Assembly: GCF_014698835.1 (NCBI RefSeq)
Contig: NZ_JACJTU010000057.1
Span: 1-42,847, forward strand
Direction: 5' to 3'
Source: Nostoc paludosum FACHB-159
GTDB taxonomy: Bacteria > Cyanobacteriota > Cyanobacteriia > Cyanobacteriales > Nostocaceae
Length of the DNA stretch: 42,847 bases
Position numbers and translations under genes: made by a program
Part shown: in pieces, positions 15,301 to 23,306 of the stretch
Position numbering within the stretch: the first letter of the stretch is position 1
How the letters are laid out: every line of letters begins with the position of its first letter
Notes under the pieces: generated by a model
What the model saw: the letters and a program-made list of their open reading frames with translations, nothing else
Databases searched by the model: none
What the model was told of the DNA's origin: nothing

Positions 15301-17855
15301 TCTGCAAATTGCTCCATCTGTTGAAAATTACCACTGAGGTAGGCGGTTTCTGTTGCTAGTTCATACAGTGGTAAGGTGAGATCATATTGTGTTTGCCAGC
15401 AAGAATCCTCTTCACCAAGGTTCAACAAACAAATCCCTGTGGTGGAATACTCCAAAGCTGCGGTGTAGGCTGTTGCGATTCTGGCTTTTTGTCCTGCTTT
15501 GAGATTGAGTTTGGCGAGTTGTATTTGCTGCGAACGTTCGAGAATTAGAGATTTACCAATGTTGAGTTGATTGACAATTTCAAACAAGTTTTGTTCTTGT
15601 TCTGCTGCTTTTGTATTTTGGAGTAACAGTTGCCCAATTTTTAGGTGCGTTGCTTGTTTTTGGTCATCTGGAATTAAAGAATAGGCAGCTTGTTGGACGC
15701 GATCGTGCAAAAATTTATAACAACAGGAATCAGAACTTAGGAGCGAAAAATCAGGAGAATTTCTTTGCTCTTGTGAATCCTCAATTCTGGATTCTGACTC
15801 TTGATAAAATTTATAAACCTCACTTTGGGGTAAAATTAAACCTTCTTGTAATGGCTTCCACAAAGCAGCAGCGGTTTCTACCTCTGATAATTGACAAATG
15901 ATCGCTAATGTTTTTAAATCAAACTTATTTCCAATACAAGCAGCTAACTGCAACACAAATTGAGTAGATTCAGGTAACTTTTGTAATTGCCATGTCATGA
16001 ATTCCACCACATCTTCTGTGAGAGCTTGCTGATTTATCTGCGCGATGTCACATTGCCAACAGCCTGACTCTAAGCTGAACTCAATCAACCCTTCTTGGTG
16101 TAATGCTTTGAGGAACTGCGTACTAAAAAACGGGTTACCTTTAGTTTTTTGATATACCAGTTGTGATAGTGGAAATGCCACCTCTTCTAGACACGCAAGG
16201 GTATCAGCAACTAAATGATTTAATTTCAAATGACTTAGCGGTTGCAAGGTAATTGCGTTAATTTTTGCACCAGCTTTGCGAACTTCATCCAATACCAAAA
16301 TTAAAGGATGTGCTAGCGATACCTCATTATCCCTATAAGCTCCAATTAATAATAAATATCCCAAACTTGTTTGATTCATTAATAATTGCAAAAATTTCAA
16401 TGAAGTCGCATCTGCCCACTGCAAATCATCCAAGAAGATTACTAGCGGATGTTCTTGGCTGGCAAATATTTGAATAAATTTTGTCAATATTAAATTAAAT
16501 CTGTTTTGGGCGGCAGTTCCTGATAGCTCTGGTATCCCTGCTTGTTTACCTATAATTATTTCTAATGCGGGAATAACTTCTATGATTACCTGTGCGTTTT
16601 CACCTAGTTCGCCAAGGATTTTATCTTTCCATTGTGCAATTTGAGCATCGCTTTGTGTTAAAATTTGCTCGACTAAATTCCGAAACGCTTGCACGAAGGC
16701 AGATAGGGGAATACTGCGATTAAATTGGTCAAATTTACCTTTAATGAAATATCCCTGTTTTCTGACAATTGGTTTGTGAACTTCGTTAACAACGGCAGTT
16801 TTACCAATTCCAGAAAAACCCGCAACTAACATTAGTTCTACCCCCCTATCTCCCCCCTTGCTAAGGGGGGAGATAGGGGGGTTAGTGACTCGTTCAAAGG
16901 CTGCTAGTAGTTGTTCGACTTCGTTTTCTCTGCCATATAATTTTTCCGGAATGATAAAGCGATCGCACAAGTCCCTTTGACCAATAATGAAATGATCGAT
17001 CTTTCCTGTTTGCTGTAATTGCACTAAGCAATTTTCTAAATCAAATTTTAGCCCCAGGGCACTTTGATAGCGGTCTTCTGGATTTTTTGCCATCAATTTC
17101 ATCACAATATCTGACAAAACTTCAGGAATTTCTTCCCTTTTTTCTCCTAATTGATTTGGCAGTTTTGCAATATGACAATGCACCAATTCCATTGGTTCGT
17201 TAGATTCAAAAGGAAGTTCCCCAGTTAGGAGTTCATAAAGAGTGACACCCAAAGAGTAGAAGTCGCTGCGGTAGTCGATACCCCGGTTCATTCTTCCTGT
17301 TTGTTCTGGTGATAGATAGCTTAATGTTCCTTCTAACCCATTAATACTTTTGATTTCAGTGGTTTCTTTGGGTAGCAGGGAAGCAATACTAAAATCTATC
17401 ACCTTCACTTGTTTTGTGTGGGGATGAATCAGAATATTGGCAGGTTTGATGTCTTTGTGAATGACACGATGACAGTACAGACCGTGAAGAATATCTGCTA
17501 GTTGTAGAGCAATTTCCAAAATTTCAGTTATCGAAAGTAATTGGTCTTGAGCATATAGTTTTAAGGAAACGCCACCAAAGTCCTCCATTACTAGGGCGTA
17601 ACTATTGCGGTATGGTTCCAAGCACAAGAAACGCACAATTCCCGGAATTTCTAAATTGTTGGCGATGCTGTATTGATTGCGAAACTGCAATAGTTCATTG
17701 AAAGTGGGATACTCTCGTTTCAGGAGTTTGATAACTACTGGTTGGCCATCTAACTCTCGTATCCCCCGGTATACTATTGTTCTAGAACCACAATACAGTT
17801 GCTCGACCAGATTATATCCGGGAATTGAAAAGGTAAAATCTAATACTGCGTTCAT
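12372..17855 (-). CDS. Giant hybrid Ser/Thr protein kinase - AAA ATPase - GAF - histidine kinase
   Basis: The 1827-residue signalling protein belongs to the cyanobacterial serine/threonine-histidine kinase group. Order: Ser/Thr kinase (about 12-270; GSRTIVYRG loop, VIKLLK lysine, HKDIKPANILI catalytic loop, DFS in place of DFG, SPEQTGRMNRGIDYRSD); AAA/STAND-like ATPase (about 310-600; Walker A AGFSGIGKTAV, Walker B VIFLDDLQWAD); a long helical TPR-like region; GAF (about 1378-1520); histidine kinase with GVAHEMNNPLGF (His near 1568) and ATPase motifs DNGQGMSESV and GKGTGLGLAIAHQ. No membrane segment is visible. The ATG at 17855 was chosen because GGAG lies just upstream; 17870 and 17927 are alternatives. 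A palindromic repeat is translated between the kinase and ATPase domains (16840-16882). No partner regulator is adjacent. Confidence 0.95.
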   Translation of the reverse strand: MNAVLDFTFSIPGYNLVEQLYCGSRTIVYRGIRELDGQPVVIKLLKREYPTFNELLQFRNQYSIANNLEIPGIVRFLCLEPYRNSYALVMEDFGGVSLKLYAQDQLLSITEILEIALQLADILHGLYCHRVIHKDIKPANILIHPHTKQVKVIDFSIASLLPKETTEIKSINGLEGTLSYLSPEQTGRMNRGIDYRSDFYSLGVTLYELLTGELPFESNEPMELVHCHIAKLPNQLGEKREEIPEVLSDIVMKLMAKNPEDRYQSALGLKFDLENCLVQLQQTGKIDHFIIGQRDLCDRFIIPEKLYGRENEVEQLLAAFERVTNPPISPLSKGGDRGVELMLVAGFSGIGKTAVVNEVHKPIVRKQGYFIKGKFDQFNRSIPLSAFVQAFRNLVEQILTQSDAQIAQWKDKILGELGENAQVIIEVIPALEIIIGKQAGIPELSGTAAQNRFNLILTKFIQIFASQEHPLVIFLDDLQWADATSLKFLQLLMNQTSLGYLLLIGAYRDNEVSLAHPLILVLDEVRKAGAKINAITLQPLSHLKLNHLVADTLACLEEVAFPLSQLVYQKTKGNPFFSTQFLKALHQEGLIEFSLESGCWQCDIAQINQQALTEDVVEFMTWQLQKLPESTQFVLQLAACIGNKFDLKTLAIICQLSEVETAAALWKPLQEGLILPQSEVYKFYQESESRIEDSQEQRNSPDFSLLSSDSCCYKFLHDRVQQAAYSLIPDDQKQATHLKIGQLLLQNTKAAEQEQNLFEIVNQLNIGKSLILERSQQIQLAKLNLKAGQKARIATAYTAALEYSTTGICLLNLGEEDSCWQTQYDLTLPLYELATETAYLSGNFQQMEQFADIVLQQAKTAIDKMKVYAVKIQAEMAQAKKLQAVKIGLEALELVGASIPESPDSSDTQQAITETTNNLNGKNIEDLINLPLMTDIEKLAAARILNSIGTATYQAAPEIFPLVICKLVNLSINYGNSLFSSYGYACYSILLNEKFQDIDLAYQSSKLALKLAENFNIPDMKASAFMVAGCSTIFGKAHLRETLPILWESYQSAVESGNLEFVGYAALTKYQNSYLVGNELSVLQEEIATISDVLTQLKQENILYILGIYQQSVLNLLNPSGEPSSFRGEICDEKTCLQLLNHASDRTALFQFYFNKMILCYVFCEYQNACQNALLAQAYLDAIQGTIFVLVFNFYDSLAHLAIYSSVPSEQESILNRVANNQQKIQLWASHAPMNFLHKFYLVEAERERVQGNKAKAIEFYDRAIKEAHENDYIQEEAIANELAAKFYLDWGKERIAQDYLIAAYYGYAHWGAKAKVADLEQHYPQLLTTILQQSARGYTPNETVYANESRFISQTSSSGNSGSVSTALDLSAILKASQKLSSEIQLDKLLSALLEIVTATAGADKCVLMLLNQNQLSIEGVAQVGQPAVVLQSILLSESKDVPVSLVNTVKRSLKTTAIVNTMEHPLLLTEAYILRQQPKSLLCTPILHQGKLLGVLYLENNLTTGAFTHERVELLNLLCTQAAISLENAKLYQQAQQAIQDLQQAQLQIVQSEKMSALGNLVAGVAHEMNNPLGFIAASLKQAKPTLADIVEHLKLYQENLPNPADKIIDHAEEIDLDYSLADLPKMIDSMTIACDRLKNISTSLRTFSRADRDYKVRFNIHEGLDSTILILKHRLKGNEQRPAIEVTINYGNLPQVECFPGQLNQVFMNILANAIDALEEANHGRSFEEIKANPNQITITTSVVDKNVKIAIADNGQGMSESVKEKIFDHLFTTKGVGKGTGLGLAIAHQIVVEKHGGTLDVNSTPGEGTEFTIFIPIHEQTKS
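16840..16882. repeat. In-frame palindromic repeat in the giant kinase gene
   Basis: Arms of 20 bp (16840-16859 and 16863-16882) are perfect reverse complements, with the 3-base loop GCT. Each arm contains CCCCCCTATCTCCCCCC or its complement. On the coding strand it reads as NPPISPLSKGGDRGV, between the kinase domain and Walker A. PISPLSKGG-like peptides are encoded by mobile palindromes in many Nostocales genomes. Confidence 0.85.
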
Positions 17856-18060
17856 TGCAACTGACTCCATACCAAATTTTAATATTCTATGAGTCAGTAT
17901 TACCTTGTGTGGTATAAAAGTAGCCAATAGAGATTACACTGAGTTCATCACTATTGCTGATACCATAATTAAGGCTAAAACTACTGATATTGCCAAATTA
18001 ATTAGAGTTCTGACACTACATTTGCGACTTCGGCGATCGCTGTCACATCAGTGATTGGGT

Positions 18061-19020
18061 TTATTTTTTGATATTGTGGTAGATATATAGCGAAGAAATA
18101 GCATCTAAATTAATTTCCCGATCTTCATTTTCATTAGTATTTTTAAACAGTATTGTAAATGCACCTGCACCTAACCTATCTTGAGGAAACATCCTATAAC
18201 AAGGCATCGTAGTTAAATGAGATTGATATTTAGCTAAATGGCTAATTTCCATTGCTTGGAAATGAGGAAACCTTTCCAAAAGCCACTCACAAACTTGCTC
18301 ATTTTCTTCTGGTGAATAGGTGCAAGTCATATAAGCAAGATATCCTTGTGGTGCAACCAATTTAGCAGAATTAGCTATAATGCGTTTTTGTCGATTTGCA
18401 CTTTTATTAATAGCAGTTGGATGAAAACAACCAGGTGCTTTTTCGCCTTTAGCAAGTAGTGATTGTCCGGTACAAGGAGCATCAACTATTACCAAGTTAC
18501 TAGAAGCTGGAATCATTTCGGCAAATATACTCGAATCTCTATTAACTACAGCACTAGGACTGATATTGCAACGCTTTAAATTAGAAATTAGCATTCCTAG
18601 ACGTTTGCCAATCACTTCATTACTAATGAGTAAATCAGGTTGCAAAACTTTCCAAGCAAAGATACTTTTTCCTCCCGGTGCAGCACACATATCAAAAATT
18701 AAATCTACTGGCTGAGGAATCGTTAACAAAGTAGAAGCTGCAAACACTGAAGAAAAATCCAAACAATAAAAATATCCTTTTTCATGCAGTGAATGTTGAC
18801 CGGGTTTTTCTCCCAACTGTAAACGGTCTATAAATTGTGGTTGCCAATTAATAGGTTTTTCCACAGCAAAAGGTGAATTTTCTGGTTTTTCATGACACCA
18901 AACAATGCTAGATGTAAACAGTTGAGGATTTATTAACGCCTCAATAAATTTTTCTTGTTCATCTAGATTTGTAAACAAACGCCGCGAGAGTTTAAGTAAT
19001 AAATTAGAAGGTTTTTCCAT
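18061..19020 (-). CDS. RsmB/NOL1/NOP2/sun-type RNA m5C methyltransferase
   Basis: The 319-residue enzyme transfers a methyl group from S-adenosylmethionine to C5 of a cytosine in rRNA or tRNA. Seen: SAM motif FDMCAAPGGKS (about 110-119), the acceptor motif VDAPCTGQS (about 179-187) and the catalytic-cysteine motif MTCTYSPEENEQV (about 231-243), in the order typical of the family. It lacks the N-terminal NusB-like domain of RsmB and resembles compact members such as RsmF or NSUN. The ATG at 19020 is chosen because the extra 36 residues of the longer frame (to 19128) are encoded by heptamer repeats. The end is AT-rich and reads YIYHNIKK. Confidence 0.9.
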   Translation of the reverse strand: MEKPSNLLLKLSRRLFTNLDEQEKFIEALINPQLFTSSIVWCHEKPENSPFAVEKPINWQPQFIDRLQLGEKPGQHSLHEKGYFYCLDFSSVFAASTLLTIPQPVDLIFDMCAAPGGKSIFAWKVLQPDLLISNEVIGKRLGMLISNLKRCNISPSAVVNRDSSIFAEMIPASSNLVIVDAPCTGQSLLAKGEKAPGCFHPTAINKSANRQKRIIANSAKLVAPQGYLAYMTCTYSPEENEQVCEWLLERFPHFQAMEISHLAKYQSHLTTMPCYRMFPQDRLGAGAFTILFKNTNENEDREINLDAISSLYIYHNIKK

Positions 19021-19047
19021 GTAGATATATAAATAATTGCCGTTAAA

Positions 19048-19101
19048 ATTCTGGCTTCTGAATTCTGACTTCTGAATTCTGATTCCTGAATTCTGAATTC
19101 T
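19048..19101. repeat. Heptamer repeat, TTCTGAA type
   Basis: Tandem 7-bp units such as TTCTGAA, TTCTGAC and TTCTGAT fill the region upstream of the methyltransferase start. The reverse complement is the GAATTCA family seen at 20674, 25146 and 25238. Confidence 0.75.
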
Positions 19102-19242
19102 TACTAATTTGGCTGTATCAGAATACAACTAAAACTGTTACACAAGAACAGTGTAATTAAGGCTTTTGGCTTCATACTCAAAATATAATGACCGCCATTG
19201 GGAATGCAATGGCCAAGCTACCCCACTGCACCGGAGAAGGTC

Positions 19243-20664
19243 ATGTTTTTAGATAATTTTCCGCAAAAATTACGCAAAGAAGCACAATTATGGAGGGATG
19301 AAGGAATAATTAGTTCTTCGCAGTATGAACAAATAGCAGAACGTTACCAATTTAAAAACCTGGAGGCTGCTGCACGCGATCGCTTTGTTGCAATAGTGGT
19401 TGCTATAGGCAGCATACTCTTATGCTTAGGCATAATTACCTTTGTAGCAGCAAACTGGCAGTCAGGCTCGCGAGAAGTCAAGTTTATTCTGCTGATGAGT
19501 TTGTTTTTTGCCACAGCCATAACTGGTTTTTACACTTGGAGACAACGTGAAGCCAAGAAGCCACAACAAAGCAAACGCTTACTGGGAGAGTGCTTGCTAA
19601 TTTTAAGTGCTTTCATTTTAGGCGCAAATCTACTGCTGATGGCCCAGATGTTCAATATTAGCGGTTCAATTTCCCAATTGTTTCTCGCTTGGGGGTTTGG
19701 TGTTGCAGTTCTAGCCTATAGTCTGTTCTTAAATTCTTTAGGAATTCTGTCAATTATCCTTGTGGAAATTGGCTATTGGACGGGGCTAGAAGATTTGTGG
19801 TACTCTTCAAGTGAAGTAACTTGGTCGCGACTAGTGGTACAGCATATGCCTCTGTTGGCATGGCTGGTATTTGTACCCTTGGCTTACTTCTGTCGATCGC
19901 GTTGGATTTTCGTCCTAGCAGCCTTTGTGTTTGCTAGTTCCTTGCAAGCTAACCTCAATCCTCTCCCACTGCTAAATTATGCTGATATAGCCCCTTGGGT
20001 GGCTTCTTTTGCTTTTGCACTCCCACCTGCATTATTCTGGAGTTATGACGATCTGCTGTTTCCAACCATAAATTACAGATTGTTTCAATCCCTGGCTCGT
20101 AATTTAGCGTTGGTAAGCTTTGGTGTGGTCTTCTATGTCCTGTCTTTTCGTTGGGTCTGGGATTCTCCAGATTATAGCTCTAATCAGCCAACGACTTTGA
20201 CAAATTTGTTCGAGTCTCTGCCGATAATTGATTTAGGGATTCTCAGCGGCTTAGCGGTGTTGCAATGGTTGTTTCTGTTGCGTCAAAGGAATAATCCTCC
20301 CCGTCGCGAAGTGATTTTTACGACTGCTGTCATTACTACTTTTCTTGTGTTTATTGCCTTAGCACCTTTTTGGCATCAAACTATTAGCCGAATTGATGAA
20401 CTTGGGATTTTTATTTTCAATGTACTTCTAGCAACATTAGCCTGGGGACTAATTCAAGAAGGATTGAAATTAAACAACAGAAGTTCCTTTTGGGGCGGTA
20501 TGCTGTTATTCACACTCCAAGTTATCAGTCGGGTACAAGAGTATGATACCGACTTACTATTTAAGTCTCTGGTCTTTGTTTTGTGCGGTTCAGCTTTAAT
20601 TAGTGCTGGACTTTGGTTTGAACGTCGCCAAACAGGTACATCTAAGTCTACAAGTCAGAAGTAG
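19243..20664 (+). CDS. DUF2157-type multi-spanning membrane protein
   Basis: The 473-residue protein begins with a soluble helical DUF2157-type domain (KLRKEAQLWRDEGIISSSQYEQIAERY, about 6-32) followed by roughly ten hydrophobic segments, for example VAIVVAIGSILLCLGIITFVA, LLILSAFILGANLLLM and LVFVLCGSALISAG. It is an integral inner or thylakoid membrane protein of unknown function. The ATG at 19243 is chosen because GGAGAAGG lies 3-10 bp upstream; the longer frame starts at a TTG at 19198. The next gene encodes a GDYXXLXY-type protein, the usual partner of DUF2157 proteins, so the pair probably works together at the membrane. A strong terminator follows the second gene. Confidence 0.88.
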   Translation: MFLDNFPQKLRKEAQLWRDEGIISSSQYEQIAERYQFKNLEAAARDRFVAIVVAIGSILLCLGIITFVAANWQSGSREVKFILLMSLFFATAITGFYTWRQREAKKPQQSKRLLGECLLILSAFILGANLLLMAQMFNISGSISQLFLAWGFGVAVLAYSLFLNSLGILSIILVEIGYWTGLEDLWYSSSEVTWSRLVVQHMPLLAWLVFVPLAYFCRSRWIFVLAAFVFASSLQANLNPLPLLNYADIAPWVASFAFALPPALFWSYDDLLFPTINYRLFQSLARNLALVSFGVVFYVLSFRWVWDSPDYSSNQPTTLTNLFESLPIIDLGILSGLAVLQWLFLLRQRNNPPRREVIFTTAVITTFLVFIALAPFWHQTISRIDELGIFIFNVLLATLAWGLIQEGLKLNNRSSFWGGMLLFTLQVISRVQEYDTDLLFKSLVFVLCGSALISAGLWFERRQTGTSKSTSQK

Positions 20665-20673
20665 TGGAAGAAA

Positions 20674-20701
20674 GAATTCAGAATTCAGAATTCAGAATTC
20701 A
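20674..20701. repeat. Four perfect GAATTCA heptamers
   Basis: Four head-to-tail units of GAATTCA lie 10 bp after the DUF2157 stop. This is the clearest copy of the family in the window. It is within the presumed two-gene transcript. Confidence 0.9.
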
Positions 20702-20751
20702 GTAAAAATTTGGAACTTTAGATTTGAGATTTTTTCTTCAATCCAAAATCG

Positions 20752-20795
20752 TTCGACTGAGCGAAGTCGAAGTCCAAAATCTAAAATCTAAAATT
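20752..20795. repeat. TTCGACT/AGTCGAA hairpin and AAAATCT heptamers
   Basis: TTCGACT (20752-20758) and AGTCGAA (20765-20771) form a 7-bp stem, directly followed by tandem CCAAAAT/CTAAAAT units. Both occur in the DUF2157-GDYXXLXY spacer and are repeat families rather than a terminator, as no T-run follows. Confidence 0.6.
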
Positions 20796-20873
20796 GTTAA
20801 AATTTCTCTGCGTCAGTCCTAATCTCGTTAATTTTGTCCTCCTCAATACCCCCTGCTTTTTAGGACTACGCTC

Positions 20874-21584
20874 ATGACCAGTAATTCTTCTGAATCTAAA
20901 AATAAATCCTTGTCTCCCGAAGCTGAATTTTCCAAGACAGTGACTTTTCGGGATTACTTGATTGCTACTGAACAAAAATCGAATAAGCCTTTACCAGTTT
21001 GGCGGTTAATAGCACCATTGGCGGTGCAAACAGCGTTAATTATGGCAGTACCAGCCCAAGCGCTTTATACAGATATGACAGGCAAGACGGTGATTTTGCA
21101 AACCGCGCCTGTAAATCCTAATAATGTTCTCCAAGGAAACGCTCTAGAGTTAGACTATAACATCTCCCGGACTGCTAATTTGAGCAGACTGCCTGGTTGG
21201 CAGACTATAGTTAGCAAAGGGCGTGGAAGTGGCAGAAGATTGCCTGAGGGAACCAACATCTACGTGACTTTACAAGAGCAAGTATCTTCTGGTCGTGGTG
21301 TCCCTACAGCTTGGAGACCGTTACGAGTCAGCAGCGATCGCCCCACTTCCCTAAGAGCTAATCAAGTTGCCTTAAGAGGTGTCTATCAAGATGGTTCCGT
21401 CAACTACGGCTTAGAAACATATTACATCCCAGAAAACCAACGGCAGCAGATTAGAAACGACTTGCAAGCCCAACGCGCCAGGAGAGGACAAGTACCACCC
21501 ATCGTGGTGAAGGCGAAAGTCGATCCTCAGGGAAACGCACTACCAATTAGTATGTGGGTACGCGATCGCAACTATCGCTTTTAA
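20874..21584 (+). CDS. GDYXXLXY-domain protein
   Basis: The 236-residue protein has a cytoplasmic N-terminus (about 1-40), one membrane anchor (WRLIAPLAVQTALIMAVPAQAL, about 43-64) and an extracytoplasmic part. That part starts with the GDYXXLXY hallmark, here in the form VNPNNVLQGNALELDY (about 81-96). An AQAL sequence at the end of the anchor could be a cleavage site, so it may be a signal peptide instead. The family commonly accompanies DUF2157/DUF4401 membrane proteins; here it follows one with a 209-bp repeat-bearing spacer. The biological role of the pair is unknown. A GC-rich terminator lies 54 bp downstream. Confidence 0.85.
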   Translation: MTSNSSESKNKSLSPEAEFSKTVTFRDYLIATEQKSNKPLPVWRLIAPLAVQTALIMAVPAQALYTDMTGKTVILQTAPVNPNNVLQGNALELDYNISRTANLSRLPGWQTIVSKGRGSGRRLPEGTNIYVTLQEQVSSGRGVPTAWRPLRVSSDRPTSLRANQVALRGVYQDGSVNYGLETYYIPENQRQQIRNDLQAQRARRGQVPPIVVKAKVDPQGNALPISMWVRDRNYRF

Positions 21585-21637
21585 GTTCTTACGCGAATAA
21601 ACTTGGATGTCCAATCGCAAGATTTATCACCGAAGTT

Positions 21638-21662
21638 CTGAGCCAAGGAAGCCTTGGCTCAG
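21638..21662 (+). terminator. Strong terminator after the GDYXXLXY gene
   Basis: CTGAGCCAAGG, loop AAG, CCTTGGCTCAG is a perfect 11-bp stem followed by ACTTCTCTTT. The stem can be extended with AAGT/ACTT through a bulge. Confidence 0.8.
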
Positions 21663-21685
21663 ACTTCTCTTTCTGTAATTACTTA

Positions 21686-21783
21686 TACCAATTTAAAAAA
21701 AGAATGCGACAGATGGATAGGGGCACAACATTGTTGTGCCCTGACAAATAATTGATGTATCGCAAACATTATTTGAATTGGTA
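21686..21783. mobile_element. MITE-like 98-bp palindromic element
   Basis: The ends TACCAATTTAAA and TTGAATTGGTA are imperfect terminal inverted repeats flanked by TTA on both sides, a possible target duplication. The centre is GGGCACAACA-T-TGTTGTGCCC, a perfect 10-bp stem with a 1-base loop. GCGACA and TATCGC further pair between centre and ends. No transposase is encoded. Its right end touches the TAA stop of the adjacent minus-strand gene. A similar end sequence is seen at 2914. Confidence 0.7.
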
Positions 21784-22032
21784 TTAGTCTTCATGGCGTA
21801 ACTGCCATGCTGCACCAAAAGCTGCTCCAGCCCCAGCTAACAATCCTGTACTCATTCCTTGGATAGTTTTTTCGATTGGATCTTGGGTTACGCAATCACT
21901 TGTAACCTTGTTATCTTGCAAACACAGATTGCTTTCTGCCCAACTGGCAGTACCTCCTAAAATTACGCCAGTTATACTACAAGAAACAACTAGCAGCAAA
22001 AGGCGTTGGGTTTTTCTACTTTTTCTATCCAT
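21784..22032 (-). CDS. Small exported or membrane protein, unknown
   Basis: I do not recognise this 82-residue protein. It starts with a basic stretch (MDRKSRKTQR) and a hydrophobic segment (LLLLVVSCSITGVILGGTASWAES) that looks like a signal peptide ending near ASWA, or a signal anchor. Then comes a short polar part with two cysteines (CLQDNKVTSDC) that could form a disulfide bond, and a glycine/alanine-rich hydrophobic C-terminal segment (MSTGLLAGAGAAFGAAW). The stop codon is immediately beside the MITE-like element, so the C-terminus may have been changed by insertion. It is on the same strand as queF but separated by 216 bp of repeats. Confidence 0.6.
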   Translation of the reverse strand: MDRKSRKTQRLLLLVVSCSITGVILGGTASWAESNLCLQDNKVTSDCVTQDPIEKTIQGMSTGLLAGAGAAFGAAWQLRHED

Positions 22033-22111
22033 AGATGGATGCGTTAAAGATGAGATTTGCTAACTGATCTTCAACTACTTTACACATCTTGGCTGTTAAT
22101 GTCATTAGTAG

Positions 22112-22222
22112 AGACGCGATTAATCCCGTCTGTACAATAGTCATTAGTCATTAGTCTAAAACTAATGCCCAATACTTCTCTACGAGAGGCTGCGCCAACG
22201 GCTGCGCTCAGTACAAGTGCCC
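22112..22222. repeat. Cluster of repeat families downstream of queF
   Basis: AGACGCGATTAATCCCGTCT (22113-22132) is an imperfect palindrome. It is followed by TCATTAG heptamers, then the element ACTTCTCT...AGTACAAGT at 22174-22218, embedded in GCCCAAT heptamers. The last element recurs in longer form at 33008-33076. Confidence 0.65.
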
Positions 22223-22248
22223 AATGCCCTATGCCCCATACCCAATAA

Positions 22249-22668
22249 TTAATGATTCTTTTGGTGACGTACTTCAACTACAGTATGAACATTGCCACGA
22301 GGGCTAAAATCTGCTTTTACAGTGACCTCTAAGGGGTTACAAGCTGCGACAAAATCATCCAAAATTTGGTTAGCAGATTCTTCGTGAGAAATATAGCGAT
22401 CGCGGTAACTATTAATATAAAGTTTGAGTGCCTTCAACTCTACTACTCGTTCGTCAGGCACATAGGTAATATAAATAGTCGCAAAATCAGGATACCCGGA
22501 AAATGGGCATTTGCAAGTAAATTCCGGCAAACTAATGCTAATGTCATATCGCCTTCCAACCCGCGGATTAGGAAAGGTAATTAGTTCGCCTTCTGCTATA
22601 TTACGCTCGCCATACTTCATTTCTTCGCTTAGCCCAGATGCACTTTCAGGTAAATTGTTAGTTGTCAT
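22249..22668 (-). CDS. queF: NADPH-dependent 7-cyano-7-deazaguanine reductase (QueF)
   Basis: QueF reduces preQ0 to preQ1 with two NADPH, a step in making the tRNA wobble base queuosine. The 139 residues fit the short, type I (unimodular) enzyme. The signature EFTCKCPFSGYPDFATIYI carries the catalytic Cys54 and Asp61 (Cys55 and Asp62 in the Bacillus enzyme). The QueF motif region VELKALKLYINSYRDRYISH contains the Glu that binds substrate. It is soluble. No other que gene is nearby and I see no preQ1 riboswitch in the 77-bp upstream spacer. Confidence 0.96.
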   Translation of the reverse strand: MTTNNLPESASGLSEEMKYGERNIAEGELITFPNPRVGRRYDISISLPEFTCKCPFSGYPDFATIYITYVPDERVVELKALKLYINSYRDRYISHEESANQILDDFVAACNPLEVTVKADFSPRGNVHTVVEVRHQKNH

Positions 22669-22745
22669 TTGTTACTTAGTCATTAATCATTAATTTTTCC
22701 CCACGTCAGAGCGTCCCCGCGTCTGTTTCAGTCCCCAGTCTCCAC

Positions 22746-23147
22746 TCAACACTCCTCCTTCTCCCAGTCTGGACAACTTTCATCTTCATAACCGTGGGGA
22801 TGCATGGCACAAACTAACAAGTTACCACCATAAACTTGACCGTGGTAGTGAGTACAACCGATGCAAGCTGGATTTTTTTCGGCTGTGGGTTCCACTGAAT
22901 ACGGAAAACCTGGATCTATATCTGCCACAACATCTTCCAAGTCCCAGTAAGCTTCCATCATCGGTTCAGCTAAATCTTGTAAATACTGATCGACTTCAGT
23001 GATAATGTTACTGTGTACTTGCTCAGTAATTTCTTCCGTTAACTCAAAAAAGGCGTCTACCATTTCACCCATTCCCAGGAAGAAACGCTCTACTTCATCT
23101 GCTACTGTTTCTACTATTTCTATTAAATCTTTTTGCCACTGTTCCAT
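22746..23147 (-). CDS. Cysteine-motif protein, cyanobacterial, function unknown
   Basis: The 133-residue protein has an acidic, helical first 80 residues with many Glu (IVETVADEVERFFLGMGEMV), then a cysteine module at the end: CIGC, 14 residues, C, 11 residues, CPDWE. The CX2C-X14-C-X11-C spacing with several His residues (THYHGQ, MHPHG) suggests a zinc or iron-sulfur site. No signal peptide or membrane segment is visible. It is upstream of queF on the same strand, with a 77-bp gap, so the two may share a transcript. I do not assign a function. Confidence 0.72.
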   Translation of the reverse strand: MEQWQKDLIEIVETVADEVERFFLGMGEMVDAFFELTEEITEQVHSNIITEVDQYLQDLAEPMMEAYWDLEDVVADIDPGFPYSVEPTAEKNPACIGCTHYHGQVYGGNLLVCAMHPHGYEDESCPDWEKEEC

Positions 23148-23306
23148 AAACTTGACGCCTTTACAGGCTATAAACAGGACGTTGGTGGTGTCTAATTTGA
23201 TGTACTAAAGTACACATTAGGCAATGTATCATATCAATTTTATATATATAGCGCTATGTCAAACTGCCAGTTATTACTAAATTTAGAACTAAAACAATGC
23301 TTTTTA

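Noticed and set aside
19021..19128. N-terminal extension of the RNA methyltransferase
   Set aside because: The extra 36 residues are encoded by TTCTGAA heptamers; the ATG at 19020 gives a normal start.
22669..22745. preQ1 riboswitch before queF
   Set aside because: I looked for the short pseudoknot pattern near the start and saw no matching stem with an A-rich tail.
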